This document shows, piece after piece, positions 56,491 to 64,000 of a stretch of DNA of 64,000 nucleotides. Under the pieces are notes generated by a model that was not told the DNA's origin, did not search any database, and saw only the letters and a program-made list of their open reading frames with translations. The stretch spans positions 42,048,245-42,112,244 of the forward strand of contig JAOANR010000009.1 in NCBI GenBank assembly GCA_030278955.1, in the 5' to 3' direction. This stretch comes from Hygrophila difformis. Taxonomy: Eukaryota; Streptophyta; Magnoliopsida; Lamiales; Acanthaceae. Position 1 is the stretch's first letter; every line of letters begins with the position of its first letter. Made by a program: the position numbers and the translations under genes.

Positions 56491-57979
56491 CTACAGCAAG
56501 GGGGGAGGAAGAGGAAAGCAAAAAGTAAGATAAATTAGGCTTAAGCCCGGGGAAACAAACACCCGAAAAGTCCGCAAAAAGAGCAGGTCGAGCGTCATCC
56601 GGTGGAAATGCCCATGCTGTAAAAACTCCTCCGATTTGGCGCCACGCTTAGCAAGAAGGTCAGCTACAGCATTGCCTTCCCGAAGAGTATGGTACCAACA
56701 GATCCCAGGATGCGCAATCAGAAGATCAGAAATCTTATTCACTAGGGGAAGAGCCAATGGCTAGAGAGGACACCCTTAGTGATAAGGTGAAGAGCTTCCA
56801 TCGAGTCCCATGAAATATCAAACGTTTGACCCCGTTCCAAATACCATGGAGTTCCGCAACAATATTAGTTGCCACTCCAATAGAGCTAGAAATACCTTCC
56901 CGCCAAGTACCATCACCCAAGCGAATCACACAACCAAAACCTGCCGGGCCTGGATTGCCAAGAGAACTCCCATCCGAATGTAAGACAATGCCTTGAAAAT
57001 TGTAAGGGTTCCAAGTAACAAGCTTATTGGAGCAATGGCTGCTGGCTTTAGCGCAGGCCCCAGCATATATGCTTCCCAAAACGCAAGCTTCACGAACAGC
57101 CGACACAGGATCCGGCGCCACTCCCCTCAAACTAGCACCATTACGTCCTTTCCACGCACACCAAAGACTAGCCCAATGCTGAGCCTTCCATTCTCGACAT
57201 AACAGACAAAAAACCTTAGAAAAATCATTGCTTATCTCCAACCAATGTCCAGGCGGGTTCCAATTAATCATTCTCCAAAGAGACGCTGTCCAGGGGCATT
57301 GGAAGAACACATGCCAAGCATCCTCAATTCCTGCTCCACAGATCACGCAAGCACTCGACTGGGTGAGCCCTCTTTGCTGCCTCAACTCATTAGTCGGGAG
57401 TGCGTTCATAGCAATCATCCAAGCGAGCATACGCACCTTTTCCGGAGCATCAATCCGCCATACCCAAGCAACAGAAGCTTGTTTATCCTCAATGCGACTC
57501 GCAAGAAGCCATTGATACCCGGAGGACACTGTGTAAATCCTAGCCGAATTATCTATCCAACCCCTCCGATCCGTGGCTGCATCATGAAGGATAATCGGTC
57601 CATGTTGCTTCACCTCCTCCTTAATGAAATCAGGTAGCTGAGTGTATAGCATCGCCCATTGAATACGATCATCAACAACAACATCTTTAATCCTCAATTG
57701 AGTGTCATTAAAATGAACAAAGGGTATCCGTGGTGCAATTGGCCAGCCCTTAAGCCAAGAACTATACCATAAGCTACAATGTCCATTCCCAAGGCGAACA
57801 CGAAACCCTTCCATGAAGAAAGGAGCGCATCTACTCAAGGCACGATACACAGGAGAAGCAGCCGTCCTGCTAGGAAATGTGCCTTGAGTGGTACCATATT
57901 TAGCCACAAATAACTGCACCCAGGGTTTAGAAGCATCGAGCAAAACATCCTGGAAGGAGTTTACCCAACATTGCTGCAT
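56491..57979 (-). pseudogene. LINE zinc region and RNase H
   Basis: The frame from 57979 contains WVQLFVAKYG, a zf-RVT region (VWRIDAPEKVRMLAW, ACVICGAGIEDAWHVFFQCPWTASLW) and RNase H (LHSDGSSLGNPGPAGFGCV with catalytic Asp, AELHGIWNGV with Glu). A frameshift near 56790 puts the RNase H end into another frame (56491-56757), where HTLREGNAVADLLAKRG carries the final catalytic Asp. Plant LINEs acquired this RNase H domain to help remove RNA during target-primed reverse transcription. Confidence 0.87.
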
Positions 57980-58746
57980 TCATCTCTCGACAGGTCCGAA
58001 CACCAAGCCCCCCCCCATTTCCGTGGCATGGTGACCTTATTCCAACAAACAAGATGAAGTCCATGGCCTCCAGCATCCTTCCAAATGAAGTTACGCACCA
58101 ACCGATCAACTTGCGTGCAAATAGAGGAAGGCAGGCATGTATTCTGCATGTTGTAAGCCGGTATCGAGCAAAGGACTGATTTTGCCAATGTGACACGACC
58201 AGCCTTATTGAGGAGCGCCCGCTTCCACGATCCCATTTTAGCATGCATGCGATCCATCAAAAACTGGAAGTTATCGCTGCGGAGCCTACCATGAATAACC
58301 GGAAACCCCAAGTAGTTCCCCAAGTCAGAAGTAGGATTGATACCAAGGACCGAGGCCAATTCCAGTCTCCTATGATCAGGGACAGCATGAGACATATAAA
58401 TTCGAGACTTGCCCGGATTAAACCTTAGCCCTGCTTGACCCGCAAAGCATGATAATACCTCATCAATACACTGGCAGCTGTCCAGAGAGGCTTTCGAAAA
58501 TAACAACAAATCATCCGCGAACATGAGGTGGGATAGAGGAGGAGCACCGCGTGCAATACGATCGGGGCACCAGCTACCAGCCTCAACTTTGACAAGAATA
58601 CTTCGGGATAGTTTCTCCATAATAATTAAAAAGAGATACGACGAGAGAGGATTGCCCTGTCAAAGACCTTTAGCTGGCGTGATAGGAGAGAGGGGCGAAT
58701 CATTCCACAGTATAGAATACACCGGAGAACGGACACAAAACATAAT
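57961..58746 (-). pseudogene. LINE reverse transcriptase, C-terminal half
   Basis: Starts within RT just after the Gypsy B LTR: VYSILWND, then a TGA at 58660-58662 exactly where the family has Arg of RQGDPLSPYLF (here QGNPLSSYLF). Further on are LMFADDLLLFSKAS (catalytic FADD), FNPGKSRIYMS, LGNYLGFP and WKRALLNKAGRVTLAKSVL. A frameshift at a run of nine G (near 58009-58017) breaks the conserved GGLGVR block, and another links to the downstream frame. CGA to TGA would explain the stop. Confidence 0.88.
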
Positions 58747-59118
58747 TGTAACACCCCGGATTTGATATCCCAGGCCGAGGTGTCACCGCCGCATCTCCCT
58801 AGCAAAACACGGCTTCCCAAGCTCGCTAAGGGAATGCAAGGCTCATGGGTACGTAAAAGATTTGAAAACATTTCAATATTTAGTCCGGAATTTAATAGTG
58901 TTTAAGTCGAAGATACGAAAGTAAAAATCATCAAGTACGGATAAGGTAAATGAGGTAAGAAATAATCACGGCCAACACGGCCAAAACCTCGGGTTACGCA
59001 GACCCGGTAAAAACAGTGATACGATGCAGAAATTTAAAATGTCCACAAATAATTCCCCCCAAGTGCATGTGTATGCGTCACTCGACATACTCTGAAAAAG
59101 AAAAATGACAACGGTTGT

Positions 59119-59136
59119 CAGTATAAAAATATACTG
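59119..59136 (-). repeat. Conserved LTR hairpin
   Basis: CAGTATA, four bases, TATACTG. The Gypsy A LTR has CAGTAC, catt, GTACTG in the same sequence context (cttactcagta). A second palindrome, tgacaac-g-gttgtca, abuts it at 59106-59120. Confidence 0.8.
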
Positions 59137-59418
59137 AGTAAGCTAATCCCTAACTAACAAATTTAAGGGGTTACATGTGTTTAGACTAAAGATTACACTA
59201 TTCATGCAAACTAAAAAAAATACATATTTTATTTGCAGCGGAAAACGTGATTAAAGGACTTAATTTTAAAAGCGAAACTTTAAAGCATAATTTAAGATGC
59301 ATAATTTAAAGACATAATTTTAAAAGAAAAACATGGTAAACACGATTTAAGCATAATTAAACACTCACACAAGTCTTTTACATTTAATCCCGCAAACTAA
59401 GAAGAGGACACCATACCG

Positions 59419-59606
59419 GGAGATCACTAACGAGGCAATCTTAACATAGGAGCACTAACGAGGCAGTCCAAAACAATGGGAGACCACTAACGAGGCAGTC
59501 TCAAAAAGATAGTAGGACCACTAACGAGGCGATCCAAAACACAGCGCGCGAGATCATTAACGAGGCAATCTCAGATAGTAAGGAGACCACTAACGAGGCA
59601 GTCTCA
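59419..59606 (-). repeat. Six-unit hairpin repeat in the Gypsy B LTR
   Basis: Units at 59420, 59449, 59480, 59515, 59550 and 59583 share the core cactaacgaggc. The flanks of most units are mutually complementary: GAGAC/GTCTC in two, AGAT/ATCT in two, GGA/TCC in two. Confidence 0.85.
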
Positions 59607-61481
59607 AAGATAATGATAGCATGAAGATTGGCTCAGCCTAGTGAACGGGATTTTTCAAAAGTCAAATGATCGATATCGCGTTTCTTAGTTCGAGTTTTCT
59701 CAAGTTCGAAAAATCCGATTCGAGGCGGTTTACGCCTTTCTTAAAAATTCATCTTTACACCAAAAATTCTGAAATTTTTACCGTAGTTCTAAAACACACA
59801 CGCGATTAATTTTCATGTATTAAGTTTTCGGAAATAAGGTTCCGAAGTGAGTCAAATTTCGAGTTCTTTGCAAAAGATAATTTCTGTCTCAAAAACTTGT
59901 TTCGTCACAGGTTCGTGCAAGGCCGATTAAAAATTCATTTGAAAACCAATTGATGTGAAATTTTTACAGTAGGTACAAAACACATTAAGGAACAACTTTC
60001 ATGTTTTAAGAATTTGGAAATAATGAATTTTAGATGCTCAAAAATCGACCACAACGCACTGTACACTCGCGGACTCCGAAGAGGTTTTAAAACAGTTCTG
60101 AAATTCGACCATTTGGCATATCAAATGAACACCAAAATCCGTGAAATTTTATATGCATAATCTAGACACAATTATCAACAACTTTTGTTTAGGAATGCAA
60201 AGTTGAATCATTCTAAAAATGGGTGAAAAACATGCAACAAGTCGAGTAAGGTAATCTGTCCACAGTTTAAACGTTCGGTTTGTCACAGAAAGTTTACGGC
60301 GTGATTTGGGATAGCAAATCTTAATGTCAACGGCTAAAATTTGGACACAAGATAGATTAAAGTGTTAGGAACAAAGTCTATGTTGAAAGGTTTTTGGTTT
60401 GAATTCCCGAAGGTCGAGTTTTAGGCGCGTTTTTGAAATTGGATGAAAATAGGGTTTTTGATAACCGATTTTTATTACAAGCCTATATCTCGAGTTTCCA
60501 ACAACAATAAACCACGAAAATTTGTGAGTAAGTTTTAACTTACTGATTTAGAGATTAGGGTCACTGGAACGGGTATCCGGGCGTCCTAGGGTCGCGACGA
60601 ACGGCCAATCCTTCCGATCGCTTTTTGTTCGTTTTCCGGCGTGAAATCGTGGCAAAGGAAAAGGGTTAGAATTCGAGTTTTGGTGACTTATGGACGGATG
60701 GAACACTGTATTAAGACTTACCAAGGTTCTATGAGGCAGTGGCTTCGTCTCGTTCGCCTCGTCGTCGCCGGAATGTTCGCCGGAAAGTGTCGTCGGAGGA
60801 GTTTTGGCTTGGGGAGGAGGTTGGGAGTGTCTAGGGTTTTGGATTCTGAAAAACTAAGGGGAGGCCGGCCATCACAGCCCCCTATGACCTTCCCCATTGC
60901 CTTGATCCGCTTCCCCTCGATAGGGGACGGATTTTTGGCAAGAAAATCGCCATAGAAGGAAAGATTACACCTTCAGCTCCTCTGGCGCGGTGGTGGCGCG
61001 CCCTTAAGCCTTTGTCAGCGCGGAGTGCGCGCGTCGACTCCTCGGACGCATCTTCGAGACCCGCGCGGCGGCCGCGCGCGCGCGCGCGGCTCCTGAACCG
61101 GCCGGGTTGGGCGGTTCGGGTGGTCCGTCGGGTCTTTTCTCCTTTTCTCGATCGGGTTTCTATCCTTCGCGCTCTTGGTTCGGCTTTTCGGGTTATTTCC
61201 GACTCGAAATTCTCATGTGGATTTAATTACGAATTCGATCTAACTCCCGTAGGATAATTCGTCTACTTAAATTAGTCCCGTTCCTCCTTAATGATTTTCC
61301 TGACGTTGTGTTTCGGTTTCGTCGGGTTTAACGTTGAATGTTTTCGGTTATGTTTTTATTTTGTGATTATTTCGTGACTGAACTTAGAATTTAGATTCCC
61401 AAGCTGCCTACGTACCCTGTGAAGGGATCAAGTCATGACGTAGTTCAAAACAATTTGAATTTGTTTTTCTCGGGTGTTACA

Positions 61482-61497
61482 TCCTCCCCCCCTTAGG
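61482..61497 (-). promoter_or_regulatory. Polypurine tract of Gypsy B
   Basis: Minus strand ctaaggggggggagga directly before the 3' LTR start; primer for plus-strand cDNA. Confidence 0.85.
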
Positions 61498-61504
61498 AAT
61501 ACAG

Positions 61505-62770
61505 TTATGTCCCCATAACTGTGGTCGATTCATCTTGGAAGAGGGTAGGGTAATGTTGCCTCATGTCGGCTTCCAATTCCCAGGTCGCCGTCTCAGTCTC
61601 GTGGTTTGACCATAGGACCTTGACCATCTTTACAGATGTATTTCTTGTCACCCTTTCCTTGTAGTCGAGTATTTGTACCGGGGTTTCTTCGTAGGTCAAG
61701 TCATCATCCAGTTCGATTAAGTCCGGTTGGAGTACATGCGATGTGTCGGGTACATACTACTTCAGTTGGGAGACGTGAAACACGTTGTGGACGCGTGCTA
61801 GTTGAGGCGGCAGTGCTAGCCGATACGCTAGATTTCCCACTCTTTCGAGGATCTCATATGGTCCTATGTATCGAGGGCTCAGCTTCCCTCGCTTGCCGAA
61901 ACGCATCACGCCCTTCATCGGTGACACCTTCAGCATGACCTTGTCACCGACTTGGAATTCCAAGTCCTGCTGTCTCACGTCCGCATAACTCTTTTGCCGG
62001 TCCTGGGCGGCTCTCATCTTCCCCTGGATAATCTTAACTTGTTGAGCCATGTCCTCCACCAGTTGTGTTCCTACCGCCACCGTCTGATCGTTCTCTTCCC
62101 AACTCAGTGGACTCCGGCATCTTCGTCCATATAGTGCCTCGAAGGGGGCCATGCCGATGCTCGCATGGTAACTGTTGTTGTAGGAGAACTCGATCAAAGG
62201 CAGATGGTGCTCCCAACTTCCCTTAAATTCTAGCACACAGGCCCTCAGCATGTCCTCCAGTGTTTGTATTGTTCGCTCCGTTTGCCCATCCGTCATGGGA
62301 TGGAATGCGGTACTCATCTTTATTTGCGTCCCGAGAGCTTCTTGCAGTTTGGTCCAAAACTGAGAGACGAATCTGGTGTCCCTATCCGAGATGATGTCAT
62401 GTGGTACCCCGTGCCGGCGTACCACATTGTCTACATATGCCCTTGCTAGTTGGTCCATTGACCAAGTGTCCTTCATCGGGATGAATATGGCGGCCTTCGT
62501 TAACCTATCCACGATCACCCAGATCTTATTTATCTCTTTTGGCGATCGTGGTAATCCCGAAACGAAATCCATGGAGATACTATCCCACTTCCAGCTTGGG
62601 ATCTCCAATGGTTGCATTAATCCTAAGGGTTTTTGTCGTACTGCCTTGACCTTCTGGCAGGTAAGACACCTTGCAACGAACTAGGCCACCTCTCTCTTCA
62701 TGTTCGGCCACCAATAGTTCTTCTTCAAGTCCTTGTATAGTTTGTCCCCTCCGGGGTGAACCGAGTAGGG
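61505..62770 (-). pseudogene. Gypsy B integrase and chromodomain
   Basis: The integrase core is readable from the HHCC end onward: [12 protein letters not shown] (first Asp), IISDRDTRF (second Asp) and DGQTERTIQ (Glu). The GPYEILERVG and [13 protein letters not shown] blocks follow. TAG at 61757-61759 sits where Gypsy A has Lys (HVSQLKK). The frame then continues to the chromodomain ([16 protein letters not shown]) and ends at 61505. Another TAG at 62681-62683 breaks the zinc domain where Gypsy A has Glu-Phe ([10 protein letters not shown]). The junction with the RNase H frame is a frameshift at a run of six G/C (about 62768-62773). Confidence 0.87.
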
Positions 62771-64000
62771 GGGTATTATGGCCCTCCTCCATCACTTTCT
62801 TCTTCAGATCCGCGGATTCCCGTGGTATACACCACCTTTCCCTGAAGCGGATGCTTCCGTCCTTGTGAACCTTGAAATCTATTGCCTTTCCTTCGGCAAT
62901 GCTCCTCCTTATTTCTTCCAGCTTCTGGTCACCCGATTGGGCGAGTCGTATCTCTTCGAATATGGTAGGCCCTACTACCATTGCGTTGACGACTTCGGTT
63001 ACTGTTCCGGGATGCACCAGTTCTAGACTTAGTTTCGCCAAATCTCTGTACAATTCGGCCGGTATCACAAGTGAATTCGTGACGTGTTGAGTTTTCCGAC
63101 TCAAAGCGTCTGCCACGACGTTGGCCTTTCCCTCGTGATACGTGACTTCCAGGTCATAGTCCTTGATCAGTTCCAACCATCTCCTCTGCCTCAAATTCAG
63201 CTCCTTCTGTGTGAATATATACTTGAGGCTCTTATGGTCGGTGAACATCCGACACTTTCGCCCATAGAGGTAGTGCCTCCAGATCTTTAAGGCGAACACG
63301 ACCGCGGCCAGCTCCAGGTCGTGCGTTGGATAGTTTTGCTCGTGTGGTTTTAGTTGTCGCGATGCGTACGCTATAACTCTTTGATCTTGCATTAGTACGC
63401 ATCCCAATCCCTCCCGCGAGGCGTCGCTGTACACCTCGAAGTCTCCATCCTCCGATGGTAACGCCAACACCGGCGCTGTGGTAAGTCGTTTCTTCAGCTC
63501 CTGGAATGCGGCTTCACACTCGCTGGTCCAGTCGTACTTCACCCCCTTCTTCAGCAGCTGGGTTAACGGGCGGGCGATTTTCGAGAAGTCCTGGACAAAT
63601 CGCCTGTAGTAGCCCGCCAGTCCAAGGAAACTTCTTATCTCCGTTGGGCTCTTCGGTGGTACCCACTCGGTTACCGCCGAGATCTTCACCGGGTCTACTG
63701 CCACCCCGCTGGCGGATACGATATGCCCAAGGAATGCCACCTCCCTCAGCCAGAAGTCGCATTTGGACAGCTTACCATACAGTTGATTTACTCGGAGGAT
63801 TCTGAGCACTTTATGCAAGTGTTCGGAATGTTCTTCCTCGTCCTTTGAGTAGATCAAGATGTCGTCTATGAACACCACTATGCATTGGTCCAATAGTTCT
63901 CGAAATACGTTGTTCATGAGGTTCATGAACATTGCTGGGGCATTCGTCAGTCCGAATGATAGCACCGTGAACTCGTAGTGTCCATAGCGTGTTCTGAATG
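62770..64000 (-). pseudogene. Gypsy B reverse transcriptase and RNase H (partial at window edge)
   Basis: Enters from the right edge in RT at [10 protein letters not shown] and continues through [16 protein letters not shown] and the catalytic [12 protein letters not shown] (near 63848-63883). [11 protein letters not shown], RNase H ([15 protein letters not shown] with Asp; [16 protein letters not shown] with Glu) and [10 protein letters not shown] follow. It ends at HNTP in the integrase zinc region, where the frameshift occurs. This part is intact in the window. Closest in-window relative: the pol of Gypsy A. Confidence 0.92.

Larger units (their letters stand above)
56431..58746 (-). mobile_element. 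Non-LTR retrotransposon (plant LINE with RNase H), 5' end cut by Gypsy B
   Basis: On the minus strand the order is RT (FADD box), a zf-RVT type zinc region, RNase H, then poly(A) (poly(T) 56431-56444). This order is that of plant L1-type LINEs. The element starts abruptly at 58746, where the Gypsy B LTR begins, so the rest of RT and the endonuclease should lie beyond the window. Frameshifts and a stop make it inactive. Confidence 0.9.
58747..61481 (-). repeat. 3' LTR of Gypsy B (2735 bp)
   Basis: Plus-strand ends TGTAACACCCCGG and CGGGTGTTACA. Inserted in the LINE. Contains a six-unit hairpin repeat (59419-59606), a perfect hairpin at 59119-59136 and a CpG-dense tract at about 61010-61140 with a gc dinucleotide run. 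Open frames inside are composition artefacts. Confidence 0.92.
58747..64000 (-). mobile_element. Ty3/Gypsy chromovirus, 3' half (Gypsy B), runs off the window
   Basis: Minus-strand order from the right edge: RT, RNase H, integrase, chromodomain, polypurine tract (61482-61497) and 3' LTR (58747-61481). It is closely related to Gypsy A in protein but has a different, GC-richer LTR. It is broken by one frameshift in the integrase and two in-frame stops. The left flanking pentamer is ataat (58742-58746); its partner is outside the window. Confidence 0.93.

Overview
The window is plant nuclear DNA, very probably from a eudicot. It is AT-rich and packed with transposable elements of flowering-plant type: Ty3/Gypsy chromoviruses with a C-terminal chromodomain, Ty1/Copia elements primed by initiator tRNA-Met, a TNP2-type CACTA transposon, a plant RNase H-bearing LINE, tRNA-derived SINEs, and Stowaway, hAT and Mutator-like MITEs. 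The order or family cannot be settled from the sequence alone. I recognise one ordinary host gene, an intronless EXO70 exocyst-subunit gene on the minus strand (19662-21596). There are no tRNA or rRNA genes, CRISPR arrays or operons.

Layout, left to right. 1-790: repetitive DNA, possibly an LTR fragment, with a scattered gtcgcggaac motif. 790-4846: a minus-strand Copia element with its 5' LTR and PBS but truncated inside reverse transcriptase. 4847-6604: intergenic. 6605-18471: an almost complete Tekay/Del-like Gypsy element with two 3098-bp LTRs, TSD ctatc and one premature stop in gag. 18477-22335: intergenic DNA around EXO70. 22336-25044: three non-autonomous DNA transposons in a row (PIF/Harbinger-like, a 1.23-kb Mutator-like foldback, a Stowaway). 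27382-32087: a decayed Copia element with 191-bp LTRs and TSD ataat. 33189-39331: a 3'-truncated CACTA element whose TNP2 transposase is split by a 3.09-kb solo LTR (TSD atgtt) of the same Gypsy family as the element at 6605. 40317-44463: a non-autonomous Copia derivative with three LTR copies and an outer TSD gatat. 45389-45921: a hAT-type MITE with an exact 8-bp TSD. 45968-55485: a region of SINEs, a 22-bp minisatellite and AT-rich spacer. 55552-56430: a second CACTA terminus. 56431-58746: a LINE whose 5' part is cut by the Gypsy LTR starting at 58747. 58747-64000: a second Gypsy chromovirus (minus strand) running off the right edge.

The elements are self-contained and do not form a pathway. 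Their nesting gives a relative history: solo LTR after CACTA, right-hand Gypsy after LINE, and the left Gypsy recent because its LTRs differ at only about nine positions by eye. Many premature stops in the decayed elements are what C-to-T change at CAG, CAA or CGA codons would give, as expected for methylated, silenced repeats. I found no gene cluster that looks like an undescribed system. The most unusual signals are structural: a short hairpin kept by compensatory change between two different chromovirus LTR families, a hairpin-forming tandem repeat in the right-hand LTR, the three-LTR rearranged Copia, a 26-bp retroposon scar with a 17-bp TSD, and the 22-bp degenerate minisatellite.
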